From NCBI RefSeq assembly GCF_000524195.1, contig NW_020170435.1, positions 242,246 through 306,245 of the forward strand: a stretch of 64,000 nucleotides of DNA. Direction: 5' to 3'. This DNA is from Echinococcus granulosus. Its lineage: Eukaryota > Platyhelminthes > Cestoda > Cyclophyllidea > Taeniidae. Below are positions 45,851 through 57,151 of this stretch, in pieces. Within the stretch, counting starts at the first letter, position 1; each line of letters begins with the position of its first letter. Position numbers and translations under genes: made by a program. The notes beneath the pieces were generated by a model, which saw only the letters and a list, made by a program, of their open reading frames with translations, did no database searches and was not told the DNA's origin.

Positions 45851-47794
45851 AGTGAACTTTCTCGAGGTTATGGAGACCACCACAAGATGTGTCGACAGGT
45901 TACAACCAGTCTGGGGGGGAGAAGGGGGGGGAGGTCTACTGTAAACCGCCTCAACTCCTGGTCATTTGACAGCCGTCTTCATTCCTGCTAAAATCTTTTG
46001 CTCTCCCAAATTCTACGTGTTACCTACACTTTACAAAATCACAAAGGCGAACTCATTCACCAACAGACGAGGAGAAAAAAGTCACAAACCCTGCAGCGAG
46101 CCCCATTTCCCCGTGTGTGTTAAGAAATACATGTATGATGGCTATAAAACCGACAACACGTCTATCTCTCCCTATCTAATCCTCTCATTTTCTCACTCAA
46201 CCGCAAACATTAAACCAAAGGGGAATTCAAATGCCTCGGTGACGTAGCTCTGGCTATTTTGACACAAAAGACTTGTTATCTTTAAGTGAATTATAAACCA
46301 CTAGCCTCCCTCCACTCACGCGACTTCCCCCTTCCGTTCCTTCCCTTTATATCACCGTGTTGTTGGCAGGTTAGCTCTGGAAAAGGCCTGAAGAGCTTGG
46401 AAGCCTTTAAACAACCAAACGTGGCGTTTTCCTTACCTGCCCGTCACTCGTGTCAACGGCGCCATGTGATGGGGCCAGTTAGTAGCGATCCATTCCCCTG
46501 GTTGTCACATCCAATAGATGTAGAAGTAGATGTCTTGTCGCGTATGCGCATCCAAGTCGCCATACACATAAATTCTGTCAGTTTTAAAAATAACTACCAA
46601 GAGATTATACTACTGAATTACCAATGTCCCTTCAAAATTAATGTGTTTATGTCTGGGAGAGACGTGATCAAACACGAAACGTTGCCTTATTTCGGAATGT
46701 TCACCACTAACCACTTTTGCATTTCCTCTTCCCTTCTTCAAAAAAAAGAAATACCCAAAAACGAACTTGTGTGGTCGTAATAAAGCGGTCGTGTGGGTGT
46801 GTTTGTGTCACCTACTGTAACTACCGTCAGTTACGGTGGTTTGGCCATTTCAAAACAGTAAAATCACTACTGCCTCGACAGTAACAAGTTTCTCAAATTG
46901 CTTTCTTAAGAAAAGAAAAATAAGGGAGAATTTTTCCCCAATTCAAACGGAATGCATGATTACGCGCCCTGGTTTAGAGAATGGAAAAACAAGGCAAGCA
47001 ACACACCTTGTACAAACAAACTGTTTGGGTACAGTAAAACAAAAACAGGGGACTGCAATCCCACCTTTAACGAACCATCACCTCACCCCTGGCCTCCCAC
47101 TTACATTTCAAAATCAGCCTGAGGAGCGTCAAACCCTTCACCCCCCCCCTTCCCCCCCCAACCCCTCCGGATGTCCGTTTTGGCATCCCTTCTGGATGGA
47201 ATTCAGTCGTGTTTTATCTTTGGTGTTTTTTTTTGTTACTTGGGTGACAAAGGCGGAAGGAATGAGTACTGGTGCCACCGAATGGGGTAGATCCTACCTC
47301 TACTGGATGTTGAAGCTGATGCTACTGACAATGATGGCCAGCAACAGTTGTTTAAGTAATTCATGGTTTAAACCATTTTACGAGCGGCGTTACGACTTTT
47401 AAATGTAAAAGCACGGAGAGGCGTGAATGCTTCAATATTCCTACATCTCGTCAATTCTAAAATTACTCGACCCGAACAAAATAGCCAACAACTGACGATG
47501 ATGAATCCACCCGACCGCGAACTCCCAGGCCTCCTCCCTCATCCTCCCCCCCAAACTCCGCTATTTTACTGTCAGTGCAGTTGTAACCGAGGCTGAACCA
47601 TAACTTGTATGACTCAGAAAAGCGGGGAAAACCAAAAGTTGAGCTGAGCGGTGGTAGTTCAGGCAGTCGGTCTCGGTACCGACGCCACGGCAACTATCGC
47701 GAGGTCACCACGTCAAAGAGCTGGTTTTGTAGTCATGTCATTTGTGGAGGAAATGTCCTCAAATCTTAAAGCTATTTCCGTTTCTGGTACACCC

Positions 47795-47894
47795 NNNNNN
47801 NNNNNNNNNNNNNNNNNNNNNNNNNNNNNNNNNNNNNNNNNNNNNNNNNNNNNNNNNNNNNNNNNNNNNNNNNNNNNNNNNNNNNNNNNNNNNN
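47795..47894. other. Assembly gap, 100 N
   Basis: Exactly 100 N, the conventional unknown-length gap. Confidence 0.99.
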
Positions 47895-48359
47895 ACTGGG
47901 TTCAGATAGATACATCGAGATCTCTTGAGTGTGTGTGATTGGGGGAGTTGTTACCGATTTCGCGGCGTTCCTTAATGTAACGTCCTTGTGTGGAAACCGC
48001 CTAGATATCATGCCAGCAGAGGGGAAGAGAAATTGTATATTTTTTTCACCTTTTGGATAGTAGAACGAATCAATCTATAGAGGAATTAACTTTGTGATTG
48101 GGTTGTTGTTTGGCTGGTGGTAAAATGGAGGGGAGATTGGAATGACAGGTACCTCGTTTGATGGGTGGCTTCAAAACTCCTCTATTTATTTCCTGCACCT
48201 TTCAAGGGTAGAAGACTGACTTGTGTGAATAAAAAGTGACTTGTAGATTCCAACACCACCCACGCACTCTTAAAGTGCCAATCAAGTCATCCCCCTCCCT
48301 TTCCAGAGGGCTTCGGTTCCCTAGCGTGGGTGAGGGGACGGAAGTGCTTGGTGGAGCTC

Positions 48360-48690
48360 GGACACAGTTTATCACCGCGACACAACTCAAACATGGCCAA
48401 GAGCAACGTCATCATTGTCGGTGTCACTGCAGGCCACTTTCTCGTGATTGGAAGCAACTGAGATTCAGGTTGAGTAAATCCCATATGACACCACACACCA
48501 CCACACAAATGGCGAGTAAGATGACTCTGCATCACACTTGACGATGAGATGGGAAGACGCGTGCCCTCATTGTCACCATCCCACTCCTCTTCCGTATCCT
48601 GTTGATGATCAGCTTCCTGGATTATCCATGATCACGTGTGGAATAGACCGTCCACAGTAGACCATAGACAGTAGACAGGCAAGAAACAGG
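48360..48690 (-). repeat. Dispersed repeat family 2, inverted copy
   Basis: Reverse complement of this stretch follows 45065-45400 block by block. Confidence 0.7.
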
Positions 48691-51163
48691 AGGAAGGAAG
48701 AAGTGGGTGGGACTAGGAAACGGGTGTCAGACCCTTACGTAAACTGGAAAGCATCTGTGCAACTTTGAAATGGTGACTGTACAGAGGCGGCAGTCCAAAA
48801 TGTCTCCCCTAGGCGGAAAAGGGGAGGAAGTCGTGGTGCATTATTCTAGTTGCCACATGTCACTGAGCGTCTAAACTCACACCACAAAGATGGTAGCCGG
48901 CAAATTTACCTCCTGGCATCCGTGTTTTTATGCTGCACTACATGAATCATCGTGGTGGCCCTTTCCATTGGGTTCTCAATTTTCCCACCTCAGAAGATGG
49001 CTTAACGATGTCGAATGAAGGTGTTCTTGCCCAACTACAAACGAAACCCCCTCATGCACACATGCACGAGACTGGTCGACGGGAAAATGAGGTGCCTAAG
49101 GTGGAAGTCGTCATAAACGCCACTGGAGAGAGGGAATTATCACCTTAGATGGATGAAAAACGCTCCTTCGTTATGAGAATTTAAGTGTGCGGAAGCCATT
49201 TCCCACCTCTCCTCCCCTTGCCCCGCCTCGCCTCGCCTTACCGATGCCCGCAGCCCTAATCAGGTAGAAGGATTCCATTCGACATGCGGCGTTTTTGATT
49301 GCGTGCCATGGCTAGCATTTCTTATTCCCCTCCAACATGATGGATTGCGTGGTAGTGTGTGAATTCCGGTGTGTGTGGGTGTGCGTGTGGGTATTTGCGT
49401 CTGTATGCCCCGAAGTGGTCGCCTGAAGTGGCCTTGGCAGTTCAGGTGGTTAAGTAATTCCCTTACCGAGTAATACTTACCTCCACCCTATTATAATCCA
49501 CTTTCGCATTTTTTATTAAACAAAGAAGTACAACGAAAACGCATTTTAAGCCAGACTTGAAAATAACATGGAAAATGTGTATTTGACAACCGCTTTAGGA
49601 ACAGCCCTTCCTAAATAAAATTACCTCATGAAACAAATATATCCTCTAATGGGTCGGAGAATTAGATGTCCCTTTTAGTCGAGTGACATTTTGTAATTTC
49701 ACACTAGCACATGTCAACGCAGAGACTCCGATTACAAAGGAATTTGGCGTAATTAGTGCCTGGGTGAAGATAGCGAGGAACAGGGGAGTGGGCAGGGTAA
49801 AGGGAGGCGAGGAGAGGCAAGGGGAGGTAAGGTGGACACGGAGTCGGGTTAATTGTTTTTCCAGACCTCCTACAATTGACCACCTCTCAGCTGCTCCTCT
49901 CCCTCCCCCATTGTTGTCAAGGCAACATTTCTCTGCAAGTTGTGCCACGAGCATACCACCATGAATGCGTGTGGAAAAGTGGGTGCCACCCCTTTCGGTT
50001 GGGTGATTGGTTGATCAGACCGGTGTTGGTTGATGCACTTTACTATCATTAGCCTAATCTGTTTTAAAAGACGGATGTCATCATGCATACCCTAAAATTG
50101 TCATATTAGTGTCTCCGCCCAGTACACAATTATTTGACATTTGGATTAATGGATAGTCTCTACCAGAAGCTACATCCCATTGACTTCTATTAAGAAATGC
50201 GGGTCATTGTGCCGAACAAAGATATTTGTTGAGAAAGTCAATCCCTTTTGATATTTTACATGACCTTGAAAGTCACCAATCAGCCACCAGATGGTGAAGA
50301 TATAATTTATCAGTACAGATTAACAGCATTTTGTCAGCTTACAAAAAATTTCATTTTAAAATCATTAGAACTAGTTTTTGAGGAAAAAAGTCCATCGTTT
50401 TAAGCTCTTTGAGTCAAATAAAGGTAATGCTCCCCACTGACCAATCAAAATCGCACATTTATGGGGTCTTCTTCTCAGGGAAATTAAATAAATTTCTTCC
50501 TTAAAAAAAAGTGCAGATAAGAAAAAAAAACAGAACCAAAAACGAGGCTGGATATTTTTCCTTAATTGTGAATTTCTGTGTTTAATGGGAAAATGTGCAA
50601 TGTTTTTGAGAGATTTTTATTGTAGAACTCACTAAGTGAATTTTGTTTGAAAAAATGAAAACGACGCCTTTTGAAGATGGCGCACATCTGCCGCACCTAA
50701 CGCGCTTTTCGGTATTGTGGTGGGCTTTATGACCTCGACGTTGTAATAACTTTTATGCTATAACAAAACTATCAAGTCTGACAAGAATGTAAAAGGGAGG
50801 GAGTGGGTTTTGCTTTCTCCCCTTTGGGGATTTGTGATGTAGCGTTTTTTTCCCGGTTTGTTTATTTATGCAAAGAAGACAATAAAACAAAGAACAGAAA
50901 AGTAGAGGGACTGATTAATTTGTTGCAATTAAAAAGGAAGTTGTTGCCTTAAAAATCATGGAATAGGTTGTGCTATTTCCCAAGCAGTGTTTAAAAAGTA
51001 TCAGGAGTGGTTGGCGCTGGAGGCAAAATAAATGTAAAAATTGCTTAAAAAATGTGGTATTTTACAAGAACTTTAGGTAGAGGGGGTCGTGAGACGGACT
51101 GAGCGACCTATTGGACTGGTGGCTTTGGTAGCAGGAACTCTGAGTGTGTAGGTTGAGTTGATG
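48691..51163. other. Intergenic
   Basis: No gene seen. A purine-rich block at 49780-49830 and AT-rich sequence at 50300-51060. Confidence 0.6.
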
Positions 51164-52445
51164 GAATGGCAGGAAGGACTGTGGCCTACTTGGAAATGCA
51201 GTTAAAACAGATGTCATCGTCTAACTGACCCACTTCTTTTACACTCCACTCACCTCTCCTCCCCTGCCGTCTTCCGAAGTGGCATCGCCGACGTTCTGCG
51301 TAGTCATTCTTCTTTGTTGGGACTGCTGAATAGCGCCTCCTCGTGCTCTACTACGCCACACGTGTGGGAGTGGGATTTTTATTGGCAAGAGGAGGTCATG
51401 TGAGTATCTGGAGAGGGTTTTTCGCTCAGGATATGCCCAACATCTGACACTTGGTGGGAACTTGTTCCCAAAGGCGGAGAGGGCAGGTCAAGGCGGGTTT
51501 CATGCTATCCATATGGGATGTGCTACCATGGAGCTAATCGCTGTACTCATGGCGATTTCACAGGCAGAGGGTCTTCTGGCGTAAGATCGGTGATCACCGG
51601 CCTTGCATTGAAATGGGAAGGAAAGACGTGATCACCTGAAGTGTCCGTCCACTGTTGTGAATCTCTCACCACGGCTTAACTCAGTCGTCTGCACCCACAG
51701 TCAATGTCGCGACATTTTGATATTTGAGCTTAGCGTCGAACCGAGTAAATGGAGGACGTTCTTCGCTTGGATTGGCTTTGCCCACCAATGCCACCAGGTG
51801 CCACCAGGTGCCACCATCAAGATGTCTGTTGTTCCCGGGTGCTAGTCAAGTGAGCCGAGGGACTGGATGCTGGGATGACATGGATTCTACGCGTAGAACG
51901 GTGGAAACCATAGTCTCCATGGTTTAACGAGACGCCAGGTTGGAGGGCTTTTCTGTGATTACTGCAGTTGCAAAGTTGCCATTTCTTTTCCTCTTTTTCT
52001 CCTCCTTTTCTCCTTTTTAATTTACTTGTTGTGTGCTTTTAGAATAAAGACGGAATTTGGGTGCAAAATCGAATGAAATCAAGGTTACTGCAGCAGCGAT
52101 CGCCTATGCTGCAGGTGCTACAGGTTTGGATCTTTAATATTTCCATTCAACGGACTCGAAAGTAAGGCTAAGGTTGTGGTGGAGGCGAAATTTGAAGTGG
52201 AGGTTGAAGATGAGGTCGAATTTAAAGTTAATTTCGTTATCCTTGTAGAGGGTGGTAAGTATTCATGACAGATGGCCACTGTCTAGTCGGAGAAGCTAGG
52301 ATGATCGTATTACCTCACCCCCACTACGAATGCAGCAGTGCCAAAGCTGTCAACAAGGCATAATGATGTGAAAATTGGCGTTTTGTTGAAGGCTCTACTA
52401 TATTCCACCTGTAGAACATTTTGTGTGCTGATTATGAAGAGAGCT
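51164..52445 (+). repeat. Dispersed repeat family 3, intact forward copy (about 1.3 kb)
   Basis: Matches the reverse complement of about 58100-59175 in order: GGAAGGACTGTGGCCTACTT, CCACCATCAAGATGTCTGTT, GTCAAGTGAGCCGA-GGACTGG, a pyrimidine-rich tract, GGTGGAGGCGAA-like purines, then GTGCTGATTATG. No long frame, so probably a non-autonomous or decayed element. Confidence 0.8.
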
Positions 52446-53870
52446 GTCGGTGGTGGCTCGTCTTTACGCCGCTGTACACCAAGCAAAACTAAAAGCCTTT
52501 TTAGAGGAATTGAAATTTAAATCGACAACGTTTGACTTTACTGCATTATAGGGAGCTAAGGGGAGAGAGTAAGTGAAAAGAAGAAGGGAGGGAGAGAGTA
52601 GTAAGCAAACTGATAGAAACATAGAAGAGAGGAAGGAAAAAAATATCGAAATGTGTATTGGTTTGAGAAATAAGTGGTTTTGAGGACTTTAAAATTACTC
52701 TGCAAAGCAAAAAATGGCACCTACAAATCGCATCATTCGCAGGTAGAAATGCTAGAAGGCGAAGCCACTTAATAAGAAGCATTGGTTCCTCCTTTCCACC
52801 TCCTTCGCATCTCAACGGGCGATTGGCTGAATTTAACGAGTGAATGTGCATGAGAAAGAAAAACAAAATATAAAGAACACGTGGAATACAAATGGAACAC
52901 TGTGTGAATGAATGACGTAGGGGAAAAGGGAAGGACAGGACAAAAGATTATTTCGACTGAATAAGGCGGATGAGTAGGTTGGGCAGGATCTGTTTAACAT
53001 AAAACTTGGAAGGATTTGCGGATCTTTGTCACGTTCTCGTTACTGAAATTTGTTTGGAAGCGTGCGTGGGTCTACTCATATGAAATAAGTAGGGAGCTCT
53101 GTGATCTAGTCAAATGGGGAGATAAGGTAATAAATCAACTGTAGTCTGAGTTGTTAATAATTTGGTAGTTTGTTTAGCTACATAGTTGTCCCTCTCATGG
53201 GTGTAACTGCCATCTTGGTTGGGGTGTCGTCCCATTGGTCTTACTTCTGTCGGCGGTTTAACAACTCAGCCTTTCCATATATTTTTAGTGGAGCTGAATC
53301 TAATTAAATTTAGACACCCTTCAACTCGTTATGGAAGGATTCCGTGTTTGCATTTGTGATAGATAGAATTTGTTCCCTGGATACTTTTGCTTACTACTAC
53401 AGCATTCAAAACAACGACACGATGACCTCTGACTGGGTGGATGGATGATTTAGCGAAAGTGCAAAAGATGAGGGCCATGCAAACCACGTCTACAAATACA
53501 GATTAGTTCAATCGTCAGCTTAAAAAAATCTCATCAATAAGCGGTTTAAGTACATCTGTGGGGTAAACCCCTCCCCGGTGCCTTCACTTAAGACTTTCAG
53601 AGTGGTCCCGCACACTACTCAACTACTGATTTCACGTCTGCTTGTGGTATTTTGGCGTATTTTTTCGATTCTAAGCATGAGCATGCAGCTTAGGGAAAGA
53701 AAATACACAGTTTTATATGTGAATTTTGTTGAAAGTAAAGCATGCAAACAATCTGTTTTGGTGAGAGTGTGCTACTGAATTACCCAAAGTAGCGTGATCG
53801 CACTATAAAAAATTTCACAATGCATTGTACTGCGGAGATGAAGTACCATTCCTGAATACAATGAATTTAA
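52446..53870. other. Intergenic
   Basis: No gene or clear repeat seen; purine-rich at 52555-52640. Confidence 0.6.
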
Positions 53871-53879
53871 GATGTCTGA

Positions 53880-54420
53880 TTGGAGTCGGAGGTTGCGTGC
53901 TCCTCCCTCACCCAGTCTCCTGTCTGCAGAAAGAAAGTATTTAGACCTGACCAGCCCAACTTCGAGCTATTCGTCTTCGTTCACTTCTCTATGGAACACG
54001 AAATACATTGCTTTTCACAATCCTGTAAATATATTGAAGTTAAGTGGAAAAAGTGAAAAACAAGTTGACTGTCCTCCAGACATGTTGGCTTTTATAAAAT
54101 ACGTCGTACCGTGTGGCTCCCAATTTCCTCACTTTCTTTGGCTACTCCTCTTGCCATTTCCACTTAAAAGCCCCCTTGACAATATCATCTGTCAACCTTT
54201 TCTTTACTAGTTACAAGTGGATAAAGGGACTCTTCTCACGAGTGATGCATTCATCTTCAAGTGTAACAGTGACAGAAACAGTTTGTTTATAAGATGTGTA
54301 TTGCACTTTCCTTCCAAGGCCACGCGGCAACGCTTAACCCTCTTCCATCTGTGTCCATGTGATTGTGTATTACGAATACCAAGAAAAGGTAATTGGCACC
54401 ACTTGGAGCTTAGAAGAACA
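53880..54420 (+). repeat. Dispersed repeat family 1, copy B
   Basis: Shares the GTCGTACCGTGTGGC, AAGTGGATAAAGGGACTCTTC, GAGTGATGCATTC and CTTCCAAGGCCACG blocks with copies A and C. Translated B and C keep a weak common frame (SSSFTSLWN versus SSSPFAYLWN). Confidence 0.65.
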
Positions 54421-55079
54421 GCGCCAGAAGCACTGGGGTAGAAAAGGTAAGAAAAATGCTGCATCTCCTTGACACCCTATACCGTGCCAAGTCGTATTCC
54501 GGGTAGTGGCGTGTTGGAATGCCTCAAGATGTCCTCTAATTCAAGTATTCCCTCTTCACAGGCTTGGTTGGACCTGACCCTTTACGTGGACAAACTTCCT
54601 CTTCAATATTGAAAAGAACCGTCTAACCTGTAGGAAGTTCACCTTCATTAGCGAACTTTACTGGAAAATTGTAGGCTCTACATACAACAATTACCCTTAA
54701 TGTCGTTGTTCTGTGAGAGAGTACTTTCTACATAATTAATAAATAAATCCTGCAGAGTACTTTGTTTCACAAATCAATCCAAAGGGCTACCACTTCTGGT
54801 TAAAAATTGGTATCACATCTGAAGCGATAGGCCAAATGAATGGCATACCTGGCAAGTACTGGCTTGCCACGAAGTAGTCTTTAATGAGAAAGATTAAGCT
54901 AATTGACAAAAGCGACATTGTGACAAGAAAACTTTCCTTGAATTTTGGTAGATCTTCATCGATTAGTTGTAACTTGCAGGAAGACATCGGGTGTGTACGT
55001 TATAAACCAGGAAGACGGCACACCTCATACCAGTTTTTACATCCTCAGTGAGGTTTTGACACTTCTCCTGCCTCCACAG

Positions 55080-55500
55080 ATGTAGAGACACCAAAATCTG
55101 TCGACATAATTGTCACGTGGCCTTGGAAGTCATTGTCGGAGAAAGCACCACCCACACATAAAGAAGTTGATTCCATCGAGAAATTACTCAGTGGTGAACG
55201 AATCGCTTGTGGAGAAAAGTCTCTCTTTATTCACTTGATGAGAGTAGTGGAAAATGATTTGTCACTGGTGATCAAAAAGGGCGTGTTAGGTAGACCTTTC
55301 ACTGGGAAGGGAGGGCGAAGTGGTAATGTAGGCCAAACTATCGGGCACCGCACAGTAAGACGCATGCAAAAAAGAGGGAAAATTCGGAGGATTCTTGACT
55401 TGGCTTTTGCCTCTTCTACTTGTTTTTAAAGTATTTGACAAATTTTGAAAAGCAACTTCTTTTAAATTCCACAGATAAGCAAACGGTGACGAAGACATCA
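55080..55500 (-). repeat. Dispersed repeat family 1, copy C (inverted)
   Basis: Reverse complement of copy B in block order; B and C form an inverted pair with about 0.7 kb between them. Confidence 0.65.
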
Positions 55501-56986
55501 AAGTATAGTTGGTCTGATCTGATCGCTTTCCGACTTCATAAAGGAGCTTGGATAGGAGTGGTACTCGTAAATTCCTCCCTCACTTGGTGACCCGCAACCT
55601 ATTCTCTTCAGCAAAATCAATGAATCTTTGAGGTACAACGCATTGTAAAATGACACCTATTAGTTTGACTGTTCTACTTTGGAAAATTCAGTAGTATGCC
55701 TGGCCTAAATAAAACAATCACAGGTATCAATTTCCCGAGTTTCACATCCAAAAAACTAATATTTTTTTTTCATCCAGAAATGCCACGTCACACTTTGGAG
55801 TGAAAAAGTACTCCGAAACTATAAAAACGGTTGTAGAACAGGTGATTGCATATCGTGGAGGCCCTCTCCGAATTCCATGTGGGTGGACACCGTGAAAGGA
55901 TCTGCGACACGAATGTACTTAGGTCGCTCGAACGCGGCATTACTTCAATCGATGATAGCCATCTTGTGAAAGTGTCGATCGGGATGACTGCTAGGTGGTG
56001 TTATTTAGGCACCGCCCGCCCCTTCCTTGAACCTCCAATGAAACACCCACCTCCCATGTACCGCTAAAGCAGGCATGGAATCTTTTTTCATCGAGATTTA
56101 GATTGCCTCAGTTTGAAGAGTCAGCTTTGCTAGGAAGGTGCAGGCGAGTTTAGATGACTCCCATATGACAGCAGTGCAACCAACGCAGCAGCACTTTTGA
56201 AACAGCAACTAGAGCTGTGGTAGCCAAGACATCCATGCAGTTAAACAAACCACTCAACTGGATAACATTTCTGCTTCAACACAGACAATCTCAGATTGGA
56301 CACCTCACAAGGGACAACATCTGAGGCTAGATGGTAGAACGCTTCATATTTTGCTAGCATCGAGATGGCAGCACACGCCGACCCTTCGGGTACAAAAAGC
56401 ACTCAGTGTTTCAATTTTTGCCCTGTGAAACAACTTCCACCAACTCTTGTCAATCTACTTCAGTACTCCATCGTGTAGTCAGTCAAAAAGTGTTTCATTA
56501 TGAAGGGTAAGAAACAAGGAAGGTGCAACACATCACACGATAATATGATTTACTTGCGTTGAAGAAGTGAAACACTCGCATAAATGAAGAGGGGAGAAGA
56601 GAACGTGTGTGTGTATGTGTATGGGAGAGTGGGAGAGAGAGAGAGAGACTGAAATTGATGAAGTAAAACAGGGCAGTGATAGGTATGTGTGTGTGTGGGA
56701 AGTGGAAGAGGAGCAGAGGAAGGGAGGAAGGGTGAGAGAACGTAGACTTAAAGGGGCGAAAGTAGTGGAAGGCAGGGATACATATTGCCGCAAACCATAC
56801 TTGGGGCATGGATGGAGAGAGGGAGGAAGGGAGGGAGGAAAGAGCACGAGAGGAGCCAGAACACCGTCAATTCAAATGCACACAGGGACGGGAAGGAGAG
56901 GAGGAGGGGAAGGGGGGAGCAAAGGAGAGTCCAAACGCGAAACCACGTGGTACGTGCTACGTCACGTCCCATCACATCACATCGCA
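55501..56986. other. Downstream of the Gly-rich gene
   Basis: No exon supported. Low-complexity GA/GT-rich sequence at 56600-56940 makes long but meaningless open frames on both strands. Confidence 0.6.
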
Positions 56987-57151
56987 TCACATTATCTCAT
57001 AGTCCTTCCATCGGCCACTCGCCTGCAATCGCTTCACTTTGGCGCGTACGCTGTTGGCATTGCGACGGCCCTGTAACTGTGAGTGTGCCATTCGACGACG
57101 CACCTCGTTGAGGCTCGGGCAACTGCCGTTCGCGAAGAAGTCACGGAATAA
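56987..57151 (-). CDS. Gly-rich gene, last exon: basic 54-residue module
   Basis: AATTGTAG acceptor, then LFRDFFANGSCPSLNEVRRR to WKDYEIM and TGA. About one residue in five is Arg or Lys. The open frame, codon quality and acceptor support a real exon. Its link to 57533 depends on a weak donor. Confidence 0.65.
   Translation of the reverse strand, partial: LFRDFFANGSCPSLNEVRRRMAHSQLQGRRNANSVRAKVKRLQASGRWKDYEIM

Larger units (their letters stand above)
45401..48359. other. Intergenic with repeats and an N gap
   Basis: Contains a family 1 repeat copy (45590-45850), two long but unremarkable plus-strand open frames (46286-46780, 46836-47402) and a 100-N gap. No family recognised. Confidence 0.55.

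Noticed and set aside
46286..47402. Two long plus-strand open frames (164 and 188 codons)
   Set aside because: No recognisable domain, no splice context, composition like surrounding non-coding DNA, and each has an abrupt stop with no partner exon.
56600..56950. Overlapping 100-150 codon frames on both strands
   Set aside because: Produced by GA/GT-rich low-complexity sequence; repeated residues only.
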